Shown here in pieces: positions 27,908-36,657 of a stretch of 64,000 bases of DNA. Each line of letters opens with the position of its first letter. Position 1 is the first letter of the stretch. The notes beneath the pieces were generated by a model. It searched no databases, was not told the origin of the DNA, and was given only the letters and a program-made list of their open reading frames with translations. The translations under genes and the position numbers were made by a program. Source of the stretch: CAVSVP01 sp963731125 (lineage in GTDB: Bacteria > Pseudomonadota > Gammaproteobacteria > Competibacterales > Competibacteraceae); the NCBI GenBank assembly GCA_963731125.1, contig CAVSVP010000013.1:400390-464389 (forward strand). Direction: 5' to 3'.

Positions 27908-28465
27908 TCAGGTCTTTCTTTTTGCCTGCTCGGCATTTCGAACAATCTTGCTGATTCGGGAGTAGTGTAAACTGAAGTAGTCGCCGATGGCTTTCATCGT
28001 ATGTCCGCCACTCGCGTAAGCGGCGGCGATGGCACTATCCCGATCAGCGCATTGCCGAGCGTAGTCGCCGATCGGTTTCGCAGCAGGCCGTGTCCGGGCC
28101 TGCGGGATCTCGCGCAAATCCCTGCCCGAAGGCACTTTGCGCCGCAGGGCATCGATAAATGCCTCCGATCCCAAGAACACTTGGTTCTTGAGTTCCTTCC
28201 ACGGTGAAGGTTGACCCTTGCCCTAGTGCAGCGTCATGACTAAAAATTAGGGTTGTCGATCCATGGAAGCTCAGCATATTGGTCATTTTGAAAGGTATCT
28301 ACCCTAAAATTAAGCTGTGACGCTGCACTAGGCAACAAAGCGGATGTAGCGCTCGACGGCCACGGTATCCGTATCCGCAAATACAGACAAAATCGAACGA
28401 GTCTCCAACCAGTCCGGAGCGTTGTCGGCATCGACGGTAGCACGATAGCTGCTCCATGGCCAATC
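27908..28465 (-). pseudogene. RAYT-type Y1 (IS200-like) transposase, C-terminal half, split by MITE
   Basis: Two fragments flank a 111-bp insertion. The upstream one (about 28333-28465) reads GDWPWSSYRATV, the typical end of the Y1 domain. The downstream one (27908-28221) reads GQPSPWKELKNQVFLGSEAF and then a helix-turn-helix block (YFSLHYSRISKIVRN). Removing the insertion joins RFV to GKGQPSPW in one frame. The N-terminal half with the HUH and Tyr motifs is missing. Such proteins mobilise REP sequences, one pair of which lies at 25979. Confidence 0.75.
28222..28332. mobile_element. 111-bp MITE with about 32-bp terminal inverted repeats
   Basis: The ends CCTAGTGCAGCGTCA and TGACGCTGCACTAGG are perfect 15-bp inverted repeats. 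The similarity continues inward (CTAAAAATTAGGGT against ACCCTAAAATTAAG). It contains no coding capacity and splits the RAYT gene in frame-compatible fashion. No full-size element in the window has these ends. Confidence 0.8.
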
Positions 28466-28626
28466 ACCCGCGTTGTGTTGCAAACAATCTCCCAAGCACA
28501 GTATAGAGTAGTTAACAACGGCATCTAGCTACTACATGATGTGATCTGAGTAATTTTTGCAACACAACCGGATAGTCTGTTTTAGCGGCGCTGGCACCTC
28601 AGCTTATGCTCCCATAGCGATCCGAT

Positions 28627-30561
28627 TCAGCGCGGCAACCTTTCCCGTTCCTTTATCTTTCTTCGCGACTCCTTCGAGACTTTGACGCTCTTCGATTGGC
28701 CTACCACCTTCGCCGTCCTGCGCGCCGACTCTCTTTGCTTGCCGTTTTTCGCTGCTTCTTCTACCGCCTTAGCCGATAACAAGCCGATAACGGTCCAGCC
28801 GCTTTCAGGCTTTACCGGTCTTTCTGCGGTAAAAATATACAGCAACCCGCGACGGTTCAATGCGAACAGAGGAATGACATCATCGCCATGCAGTTTACGA
28901 TAAGCGGAGAAATCAAAATCTTCCGTCAATAAAGTGGCGCGAATGACTGCGCCTTCGGCAAATAACCGGGCAAGTTTAGTATAGGTGATACCCTTGCCAA
29001 ACAGCCGCTGGCTGCGATACCTATCGGCATAAGTCCGCTTATGGGATGTCTCATCCTGCCTTGGATCTTCCGCCTCGGGCGTTTCCAGCGTAAATACATT
29101 TTTAGTCCCGAATTCAAGCTTATAGTGCATGCAGGCCAAGGCATTCAGGGCGGGATGGCGGGACATGGCAAATAAGCGTCCCAGCCCTGCCAGACTCAGA
29201 TAGCGGTCTGCATGCGCAGATACTACATTGCCATAATACGTTTCCAACCCCTCCATACGGGCCTCGCGAAGATGACTCCACGTGGTATCCGCCAATAACG
29301 TGCGGTAACCATGCTCACAGAGCCCTTTAGCAATCTCCCGGGATACCTTATTGGCGCCTACGATCAATATTCCCCGCGGCTCGGGTTCTGCGACTTTGAG
29401 CAGGCGCGCCAACGGTCGAGCCGTAAAACTCTGCAACACGACAGTACCCACGATGACCATAAACACCAGAGGCACCAACAACTCTTCGTTAGCGTAGTAG
29501 TCAGGATCCATCTTAAGGACAAACAGTGGGGCGACGGCGGCTGCAACAATACCCCGCGGACCGATCCAGGCGATCAGCGTTTTTTCCCGCCAATTTAAAT
29601 CGGAACTTAAAGTAGAAATCAACACTGCCACTGGCCGAGCGATTAAGATGATTACGGCTAACACGTAAAGCGCATTAACATCCAGCTTTGCAAATTGCGC
29701 AAAATCAATCCGTGCTGCCAATATAATAAATAACCCCGAAATTAAAATGACGCTCAGACTTTCTTTAAAATTCAAAATGCCTTCTGTCGGCACGTCGCGC
29801 ATATTAGCCAACCAAATACCCATCACGGTCACCGCTAAGAGGCCGGACTCATGCTGCAGCGCATTGGAAATCGTAAAAACGCCCAAGACAAGGGCCAGAG
29901 CAGCCACGTTGTTTAGATAGTCGGGCAGCCAATGCCGCCGTAACAACGTCGCCAGGATAAACGCTCCGGTGACTCCGGCCGCACCGCCGATCAGAATCGA
30001 TTTGCCAAAAACCAATGCCGGATGGACGTCTTGCCCGGAAACAATGGCACTGAACACTAACACCGCCAGCAGTGCTCCCAGAGGATCGATAATGACACCC
30101 TCCCAGCGCAAAACATGGGCGATTCTTTCAGTAGGTCGCACCGAGCGCAACATAGGAGCAATGACCGTGGGTCCCGTTACCGTGACTAAGGCACCGAATA
30201 GAAAGGCTAAATCCCAGGTAAACTTCATAAAGTAAGCCGTTGCCACACTCATGATCAGCCAGTTGATCAGTGCGCCGATGGAGACCAAATTGCGCACCGC
30301 GCTGCCAAGCCCCCGGATTTCATAAAGCCTCAGAGTCAGGCTGCCCTCAAACAGAATCACGGCCACACCCAGGGAAACCATAGGAAACAGAAGATCCCCA
30401 AAAATCGCATCCGGGCGTACTATGCCTGTCACTGGACCTGCGACTACACCAATGATCAGCAAAAATAGAATGGCAGGAATTCTTAACCACCAAGAAACCC
30501 ATTGGGCGACAATACCCCAGAGGGCAATCATGGCAAGCACGAGTCCGGGTTCTTTAAGCAT
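28627..30561 (-). CDS. CPA1-type Na+(K+)/H+ antiporter with C-terminal nucleotide-binding domain
   Basis: The 644-residue protein has about 12 hydrophobic spans in the first 400 residues, including FGALVTVTGPTVIAPML and the discontinuous-helix region with EGVIIDPLGALLAVLVF. Residues about 400-560 look like a TrkA-N/RCK domain (RGILIVGANKVSREIA). The C-terminal 60 residues are strongly basic. It exchanges protons for monovalent cations at the inner membrane; ion preference is unknown. ATG 30561 has no clear ribosome binding site. A second, shorter antiporter lies at 34196-35401. Confidence 0.9.
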   Translation of the reverse strand: MLKEPGLVLAMIALWGIVAQWVSWWLRIPAILFLLIIGVVAGPVTGIVRPDAIFGDLLFPMVSLGVAVILFEGSLTLRLYEIRGLGSAVRNLVSIGALINWLIMSVATAYFMKFTWDLAFLFGALVTVTGPTVIAPMLRSVRPTERIAHVLRWEGVIIDPLGALLAVLVFSAIVSGQDVHPALVFGKSILIGGAAGVTGAFILATLLRRHWLPDYLNNVAALALVLGVFTISNALQHESGLLAVTVMGIWLANMRDVPTEGILNFKESLSVILISGLFIILAARIDFAQFAKLDVNALYVLAVIILIARPVAVLISTLSSDLNWREKTLIAWIGPRGIVAAAVAPLFVLKMDPDYYANEELLVPLVFMVIVGTVVLQSFTARPLARLLKVAEPEPRGILIVGANKVSREIAKGLCEHGYRTLLADTTWSHLREARMEGLETYYGNVVSAHADRYLSLAGLGRLFAMSRHPALNALACMHYKLEFGTKNVFTLETPEAEDPRQDETSHKRTYADRYRSQRLFGKGITYTKLARLFAEGAVIRATLLTEDFDFSAYRKLHGDDVIPLFALNRRGLLYIFTAERPVKPESGWTVIGLLSAKAVEEAAKNGKQRESARRTAKVVGQSKSVKVSKESRRKIKERERLPR

Positions 30562-30734
30562 GGCTTAGCTACTTTGGGTATGTTTTTTGCTTAATTAAGG
30601 AACAGAACATACGGTGCCGTGCTTTTTACGGCGATGTTCTCAGTAAAAAATGGTGCCCCACTCTAATGACGAGTGAAACTTTTTCAATAAGATTTGTAAA
30701 ATCGAATATTCCCCTTGCAAAGTATTTAGTATAT

Positions 30735-30816
30735 TAGACATTATTGGAAACTAATTTCCGTTTCCCTATTTTTCAGGGGCTTAGGGAATCTAAATCTGAG
30801 TTTCCAATAATGTCTA
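30735..30816. mobile_element. 82-bp MITE-like inverted-repeat element
   Basis: TAGACATTATTGGAAACT (30735-30752) is repeated perfectly in inverse at 30799-30816, and the interior continues as a weaker inverted repeat (TTTCCCTA with TTAGGGAA). It lies in the AT-rich, gene-free stretch 30562-31117. It may be a MITE or a large terminator-like hairpin; no target duplication is certain. Confidence 0.6.
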
Positions 30817-31117
30817 TTTATTGACTTCAATAAAGCGCAGTAAAAGTGGAATTATTAACTGATTATAAAAGGTTAAGCAAAGTGTGATATAAATATAGAT
30901 AATTTTTATCAGGTTTTTGGAATGACATGATAACGTTTAAACAAATCTGATTAAGTCAATAAATTGATTTCAACTGAATTCCAATGATCATTGGTATCTT
31001 TATACTTACTTAAAAATTTCCATCTTTCAAAGGCTTATTCTCATTCTTAAAAAACTCATGAAATTATTTTGTAAATCACCAAAACCATCTGACATTTGAT
31101 AACGGTAAACCCGCTAT

Positions 31118-32571
31118 GCAGCCCTTTTAACATGTTGCGGACTTCTTACGAGCGGCAATGATTTTGGCGGTTGAGACATGTGGCTTTTGGGGATCATGAA
31201 CCCGCTTGGGCGGAGGCTTCTTTGGCCCCCGAGGATGCTTCTTGAAGCGGGCCAGCCGGACCTGCCCGGCCAGTTCCATCAGCCAGACGGCAACGTCTTC
31301 CACCGGCATGGTCCGAAAGGGGCGCCAGTGCTCCTCGGGCAGCGCGACCAACATACCGGGCGTGATGGCATCCAGTTCGCCCGCCAGGTAGTAATCAGAG
31401 AATTCCCGCTCGATGGTCTCGGCTCCATGCACCTGGGCCAGAGCGGCCTTGGTGGCGGCCATCAGATGGTAGGTCACCAGCGCTACACAAACACCAAACA
31501 ACGCTGCTTTGGGATAGGCCAGGGTATCGATCTCGCTTTCCAGCGCCACGGCCAGCCCCTGAAAAGCCGTCTCCAGGCGCCAGCGGTTGCGATAAAGTTG
31601 CGCAACACGGGCGGCATCGGCGACCTCAGCAGGCACGTTGGTCAGGAGGTAGATCACGTTGTCGCCGTCACGCGTGGGCTTGTCCAGTTGCACCCGCACC
31701 CGGCGCAGTCTCAGTGTCTGCCCTTGGGCATCGGTCAACTCCACGGCCTGCTCGCTGACCACGCCCGGGTCGGTGCGGCTCTCCCCGTGCTGCGCCTCCA
31801 AGGGCCGAAAACGCAACTGGCCGTGTTCGCGAATGATGAAGGAGGCGGAGCGCTGGGCAATACCGAACAGCAAGTCGGTGACACAGAAGTTGCGGTCCCC
31901 TATCCATACCTCACCGGCCTGCACTGTCTCAAGGATGGCCGGCAGCAGCGAACGTTCCTGGCCATGACCGTCTTCGCAGGGGAAGACATCGACCATGAGG
32001 TTACGGGCCGGCTCGAACACCACCACCGACTTGCCCGGCAGGGGGCCTGCACTCAGCCCCCGCAACTCGTTGAGCCGATGCTCGCTGGCTGGCAGCGCGT
32101 TACCATCGAGAATCTTGACCGTGTGGCCCGCCACCAGCGATGGCCGCTCATCACCCAGCGCTTGCATCACCGCCCCCGTCTCGCGCGCCGCGTAGCGCAC
32201 CAACTCCGCAGCGGTATGCGTCTCGATGCGCGCCAGCTTGCGGTAGACGGCCACCACCGACACCGCAATGTCTTCGCCCGACTGGTAGGCATCGTGGATA
32301 GATCGGCGCATCCCGCAGACCACCTGGCTCATCATCTCAAACAGCGTGGAGAAGAGCAGCTCTCGGGTGTACTGCGCCTCGGCCATCTGGGCAAACCAAG
32401 CGTCCAAACGTTCTGGATGGAAGGTGCGCTCCAGCAGCGCGCGCACCATCATCGGCACAGGCGCCTTCTTAGCAAAGCGGCGGAAGATGTCATTGCCAAT
32501 CATGATACGAACCTAATAGTTATGAAAAACTCTTTCAGAATAAATCACTTGCTATCATGTTAAAAGGGCTG
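31118..32571 (-). mobile_element. IS4-family insertion sequence, 1454 bp
   Basis: The ends CAGCCCTTTTAACATG (31118-31133) and CATGTTAAAAGGGCTG (32556-32571) are perfect inverted repeats. They are flanked by a 10-bp direct repeat ACCCGCTATG (31108-31117 and 32572-32581). It carries one transposase gene on the minus strand. The right copy of the target duplication ends in the ATG that opens the AI-2E gene frame. Confidence 0.95.
31127..32503 (-). CDS. IS4-family transposase
   Basis: A 458-residue DDE transposase, apparently intact. Catalytic blocks visible: KILDGNAL (first Asp), WIGDRNFC (second Asp) and YRNRWRLETAFQ, the Y-R-E signature of IS4 with the catalytic Glu. The C-terminus is basic (KKHPRGPKKPPPKR). 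It fills the element almost end to end, and the 10-bp target duplication fits this family. Being complete and with exact ends, it is likely still able to move. Confidence 0.93.
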   Translation of the reverse strand: MIGNDIFRRFAKKAPVPMMVRALLERTFHPERLDAWFAQMAEAQYTRELLFSTLFEMMSQVVCGMRRSIHDAYQSGEDIAVSVVAVYRKLARIETHTAAELVRYAARETGAVMQALGDERPSLVAGHTVKILDGNALPASEHRLNELRGLSAGPLPGKSVVVFEPARNLMVDVFPCEDGHGQERSLLPAILETVQAGEVWIGDRNFCVTDLLFGIAQRSASFIIREHGQLRFRPLEAQHGESRTDPGVVSEQAVELTDAQGQTLRLRRVRVQLDKPTRDGDNVIYLLTNVPAEVADAARVAQLYRNRWRLETAFQGLAVALESEIDTLAYPKAALFGVCVALVTYHLMAATKAALAQVHGAETIEREFSDYYLAGELDAITPGMLVALPEEHWRPFRTMPVEDVAVWLMELAGQVRLARFKKHPRGPKKPPPKRVHDPQKPHVSTAKIIAARKKSATC

Positions 32572-32578
32572 ACCCGCT

Positions 32579-33934
32579 ATGTTCAATATAAATCCCTTGC
32601 TGCTTGGAATCTACTTAGCAGCCTATGGGATAATTAAGGCATTACTACCCAAAAAAAATATTAATAACCGTCGAATTACTAAACCCCCGCTGAACGATCA
32701 AACCAAGATGGCAAATAAACCAGAGCGAGAATCGGTGTTGAATAACGCTGTGTCCATATCTGATACCATGGAAGCGCCCTCTCAGGCGGAAGATGATTCT
32801 CTTTATCAGACCACCGCGCGGGGACCGATTGACGTTCGCAGCGTCTCACTGGCAGTGCTAGCGTTATTAGCCACGCTTTTTGCCTTACAGTGGGCAAGTG
32901 TCGTACTGATTCCATTGATGCTTGCTATTTTTATCAGTTTTGCACTTAATCCGATCGTTAAACGGCTGGCCAAGTGGAAAATTCCTCGTCCCATAGGAGC
33001 CCCGCTGTTACTCGTGATCCTGGTGGGAGGATTCGGTTATCTGAGTTCCACTTTGCAGGATGAGGCGGTAACGATCATCGACCAATTGCCGCAAGCGGTA
33101 AAGCAACTGCGCTATATCATAGCCATCAACCGCAATTATCAGGGAGGCGTTATCGATAAAATGCAAGAAGCTGCCAAAGAAATTGAAAAGGTAACAGAAG
33201 ACTCCTCTGGCGCACCCTCTCCCATAAAGAAATCAGACGTTACGGTGCAATCAGACGTCACACGAGTGCAACTCGAGCAACCGGTATTTCAGATTAGCGA
33301 TTACCTCTGGGGAGGGACCGTCGGCGCGGTAGCCGTGGTCACCCAGTTTTTTATAGTCTTTATGTTAGTGCTATTTTTCCTGATCTGGGGCGATCTTTAC
33401 AAGCGCAAACTGGTGAAAATTACCGGGCCAACGCTAACCAAGAAGCGTATTACTGTACAGATTATTGATGAATTTACTAAACAAATTCAACGCTATCTGT
33501 TCGTTCTGGTATTGTCAGGCAGCTTTGTCGGTGTTTTCACCTGGCTGGCGTTTTCCTGGATTGGCTTTAATCAAGCCGCCATGTGGGGAGTGGTGGCCGG
33601 ACTACTAAGCACCATTCCTTATCTAGGTCCCGCTATTGTATTTGCCGCAACGGGGATAATAGCCTTGCTGCAATTTGGCACCATTACCATGGCCCTGTTT
33701 GTGGCTGGCGTTTCTCTGTTCATTACCAGCGTACAGGGTTATTGGTTGACCCCTTGGCTGACCAGCAAAACTGCCAAAATTAATGCCATAGCAGTGTTTA
33801 TCGGCATTCTGTTCTGGGGTTGGATGTGGGGATTTGGGGGTGTGTTTCTTGCCACACCCATACTAATGGTTATTAAATCCTGCTGCGATCATATCGAGAA
33901 TCTAAAACCATTGGGTGAGTTATTGGGCGACTAG
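32579..33934 (+). CDS. AI-2E/PerM family transporter with IS at its start
   Basis: The 451-residue product has an N-terminal polar region of about 80 residues and then the AI-2E family domain: paired helices (LAVLALLATLFALQWASVVL, IPLMLAIFISFALNPIV), a polar middle part, and a C-terminal block with SWIGFNQAAMWGVVAGLLSTIPYLG and TPWLTSKTAKINAIAV. The family includes autoinducer-2 exporters and Na+/H+ antiporters. The first ATG (32579) lies inside the target duplication of the IS4 element. The native ATG thus survives, but the promoter and ribosome binding site are now IS sequence. Expression is probably altered. Confidence 0.88.
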   Translation: MFNINPLLLGIYLAAYGIIKALLPKKNINNRRITKPPLNDQTKMANKPERESVLNNAVSISDTMEAPSQAEDDSLYQTTARGPIDVRSVSLAVLALLATLFALQWASVVLIPLMLAIFISFALNPIVKRLAKWKIPRPIGAPLLLVILVGGFGYLSSTLQDEAVTIIDQLPQAVKQLRYIIAINRNYQGGVIDKMQEAAKEIEKVTEDSSGAPSPIKKSDVTVQSDVTRVQLEQPVFQISDYLWGGTVGAVAVVTQFFIVFMLVLFFLIWGDLYKRKLVKITGPTLTKKRITVQIIDEFTKQIQRYLFVLVLSGSFVGVFTWLAFSWIGFNQAAMWGVVAGLLSTIPYLGPAIVFAATGIIALLQFGTITMALFVAGVSLFITSVQGYWLTPWLTSKTAKINAIAVFIGILFWGWMWGFGGVFLATPILMVIKSCCDHIENLKPLGELLGD

Positions 33935-34195
33935 TGGCACATCAATTCTCAATTTAGGCTGCCGAACCATTCTCAAGACGGTATCTCGTGATGATCTTAA
34001 GTCGCAAAGCTACGCCTTGGTGGAACACGGCCGAGCTATCAGCCGCCGCAGGGTACTTGGAAAACGTCTAGTTCGGTCAACAGACATGGAGCTTAACACT
34101 GTTTTGCACCGCTTGCAGCGGTTAGTGGGCCTGTAACGGAACGATAGTGTCTGGCAGTCCCATCTGCCTAAGAAACTGACCACCGGCCAAATCCG

Positions 34196-35401
34196 TTAAA
34201 ACCCAGATCGCTTCACCTTCGCACCGTACGCTGCCGCTAGCGGATTGGCAGTGATACCGTGGGCGATAATGCTGAGAATAATGGTGCACGCTACCGTCAA
34301 TGCCAGTTCTCCACCACCTGGCAGATGCGCATCCAACACGATAACGGCAAACACAATACTGGCAAGCCCCCGGGGACCGAACCATCCCAGAAACAGTTTG
34401 CCCTCGGTGCTCATCCCCAAACCGGCGAGGGAAATGAACACTGGCAGCATACGGATAACGGTCAGGCTCAACATGGCATATAACACGACGTGCCAGTTGA
34501 AGTTGCCCACATTTTGACCTACCACTGCCGAGCCGAAAATTACCCAAGTAATGAGCGCAAATGTGTCTCCAACGCCCTCCGCAGCACGCAGAAATTCGTC
34601 ACGATGTTGCTTTGCCAGAACACCGAACAACAGTCCACCCGAGAAGGCAGCGATAAAGCCACTGCCTCCCAGAGACTGGGCCGTAGCGAAGCACGCGAAC
34701 GCCAGGGCAACAACCGGTATCTGAATCCAGGTATGGGTAAGCCACTGGCGCCGTAGAGCAAACTTCAACAGCCATCCGGCGAGTGCGGTGAGCAGTAAAC
34801 CCACGGCCAGACCGATGCCAACCTCTTCGGCAATCAGTGCCATAGCCAGATACCAGAGACTCCCATCGCCGGCCTTGCCCGTGGCCAACGCGAGAAACAC
34901 GAACAGGATTGGCACACAAATACCATCGTTAAGGCCGCTTTCGGCATTGAGATCCTGGCGGATACTGTCCGGTACGGATTGGTTGGTCACCACCGCTTTA
35001 CCCAGCGCGGCATCGGTCGGCGCGAGCATCGTGGCAAGCAAGGCCACTTCGAACAAGGACAAATTTTCGAAGAGAAGCACGCCGAGTCCGAAACCGAGTA
35101 GTATCGTCAATGGCAAGCCGACGAGCAGCAGGCGGGTAGGCAGTTTCGAGGTCTTTTTCAGCACCCCTGTATCGGCACCGGCTGCATCTGTAAACAGCAC
35201 CAGGGCCAGAGTCAATTCTGCCAGCGATTTGATGGTTTCCTGATCCGTTTTAAATGAAAAGATATCCATACCTACCGGGCCTAAGAGCAGACCAAAGGCC
35301 GTAAACACAATGGGTCCACTGATCCAGGTCCGTTCGATACTACCGGCAACGGCGCTGTAACAAAGAATGAATACGGCTAGCAGGGCCAGATCCTGGTACA
35401 T
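34196..35401 (-). CDS. CPA1-type cation/proton antiporter, short form
   Basis: A 401-residue membrane protein with about 12 spans and no C-terminal cytoplasmic domain. Key blocks are LATMLAPTDAALGKAVV and LNAESGLNDGICVPILFVF, the two conserved antiporter segments with acidic residues. It probably exchanges Na+ or K+ for H+. It lies 46 bp after the HlyD gene on the same strand and appears to be the last gene of a transport operon starting with SulP at 42428. It is only distantly similar to the antiporter at 28627-30561. Confidence 0.88.
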   Translation of the reverse strand: MYQDLALLAVFILCYSAVAGSIERTWISGPIVFTAFGLLLGPVGMDIFSFKTDQETIKSLAELTLALVLFTDAAGADTGVLKKTSKLPTRLLLVGLPLTILLGFGLGVLLFENLSLFEVALLATMLAPTDAALGKAVVTNQSVPDSIRQDLNAESGLNDGICVPILFVFLALATGKAGDGSLWYLAMALIAEEVGIGLAVGLLLTALAGWLLKFALRRQWLTHTWIQIPVVALAFACFATAQSLGGSGFIAAFSGGLLFGVLAKQHRDEFLRAAEGVGDTFALITWVIFGSAVVGQNVGNFNWHVVLYAMLSLTVIRMLPVFISLAGLGMSTEGKLFLGWFGPRGLASIVFAVIVLDAHLPGGGELALTVACTIILSIIAHGITANPLAAAYGAKVKRSGF

Positions 35402-35447
35402 GGTGCTTAGCTACCTTTGGTCTATGTTCAGGAGTGAGATGTTTCAG

Positions 35448-36371
35448 TTACTGCAGCGCGCGTGGCACGGCGACCGCCGGGGAATCACTTGCGCTGCCGG
35501 CGGTACCCTTCATCACCAGCACCGACGCGGTCGTACCCACCCGCAGTTCAACCCCTTCCGGCACGTCTTTGAGATGCACCCGCACGGGTACCCGCTGGGC
35601 CAGCCGAATCCACTCGAAGGTTGGGCTAATCGTGGGCAGCAGGTTATATCCGGTACTGCCATCCTGTTGAGCAATACCCCAGCCAAGGCTGTCGACAACG
35701 CCCTCGAGGGGTTTATCAGGATAGCTCATCAGGGTAACGATCGCCCGGTCACCTTCGCCGATGCCCTCGATGACGTTCTCTTTGAAAAACCCGTGAATCC
35801 AGTAGCTGTTGATGTCCAACAGCGCCAGCGCCGGCTGGTTGGCCACCGCTTGACTGCCCAATCTGAGATTCAGGTTGGTGACATAGCCGTCAACCGGCGC
35901 TTTAACCTGGGTAAACTCCAGGTCCAGCTGCGCATTCTCCAGCGCGGCCTGGGCGGCAAGGGCCGTAGCCTCCGCCGTACGAACGTCGTTTTGCCTACTG
36001 ATCAGTTCCTGTTCCGACATGGCGCCTCTGTCTTGTTTGCGGATACGCTCGGCCCGATCCGCCTCGCCTTTGGCTTCGTCCACCTGCACCTGAGCCTGTT
36101 GCAAATCTGCCTTGGCCTGGTCCACCGCGGCCTTATAGGTACGTGGGTCAATCTCAAATAGCAAATCGCCCGCCTTGACCTGTTGGTTGTCGTCAATGGG
36201 CAGTTTTTCAATGGGACCGGACACCCGGGGCGTGATCTGAATGACCTGGGCACGAACCTGCCCATCCCGCGTCCAGGGATTGGTGACATAGTCCCAGTAC
36301 TTGTAGAGGACGACACCGATGGCAACCGCAACGACAACTCCGGTGAGCAGATACTTGAAGAGTGCATGCAT
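35448..36371 (-). CDS. HlyD-type periplasmic adaptor (AaeA-like)
   Basis: The 307-residue membrane fusion protein has an N-terminal membrane helix (LLTGVVVAVAIGVVLY), the biotinyl-lipoyl halves (PRVSGPIEKLPIDDNQQVKAGD and VKAPVDGYVTNLNLRLG) and a coiled-coil hairpin between them rich in Ala, Gln and Glu. It would link a FUSC-type inner-membrane pump to an outer-membrane channel. It follows DUF1656 by five bases, matching the AaeX-AaeA-AaeB aromatic-acid efflux module. Confidence 0.9.
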   Translation of the reverse strand: MHALFKYLLTGVVVAVAIGVVLYKYWDYVTNPWTRDGQVRAQVIQITPRVSGPIEKLPIDDNQQVKAGDLLFEIDPRTYKAAVDQAKADLQQAQVQVDEAKGEADRAERIRKQDRGAMSEQELISRQNDVRTAEATALAAQAALENAQLDLEFTQVKAPVDGYVTNLNLRLGSQAVANQPALALLDINSYWIHGFFKENVIEGIGEGDRAIVTLMSYPDKPLEGVVDSLGWGIAQQDGSTGYNLLPTISPTFEWIRLAQRVPVRVHLKDVPEGVELRVGTTASVLVMKGTAGSASDSPAVAVPRALQ

Positions 36372-36376
36372 GCTGC

Positions 36377-36619
36377 TTATCCAGGAATAATAAAGATACT
36401 AATTAGCCCCGAGTAGATAACCGCCAGCGCCAGAAACACCAACGGCGGATAGAAAAAAAACCGCGACAGCCGGTAGCGGTTGAGCAGCGCTACTGTCAGG
36501 ACCGTTGCTGCTACGCCAAAAATACTGGCAATCAGCAGCGGCGGAAAATAGACCCCGCCGATGGCGAATTCGCTGGGTACGAGGTACAAGGTGCTCTCCT
36601 CAGTGTAGCCAATTGTCAT
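36377..36619 (-). CDS. DUF1656 small membrane protein (AaeX-like)
   Basis: An 80-residue protein with two hydrophobic helices (LIASIFGVAATVLTVALL and FYPPLVFLALAVIYSGLI) and the family text FAIGGVYFPPLL. DUF1656 proteins nearly always sit beside a FUSC pump and an HlyD adaptor, as here (38 bp after the FUSC frame, five bases before HlyD). Their role is probably a subunit of the efflux pump. Confidence 0.88.
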   Translation of the reverse strand: MTIGYTEESTLYLVPSEFAIGGVYFPPLLIASIFGVAATVLTVALLNRYRLSRFFFYPPLVFLALAVIYSGLISIFIIPG

Positions 36620-36657
36620 AGGAATTTAGCTTGTGCAAGACGATTTATCAGCGGGTT

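Noticed and set aside
31178..32563. 461-codon plus-strand frame opposite the IS4 transposase
   Set aside because: It is the antisense of a clear DDE transposase in GC-rich DNA, with no family features of its own.
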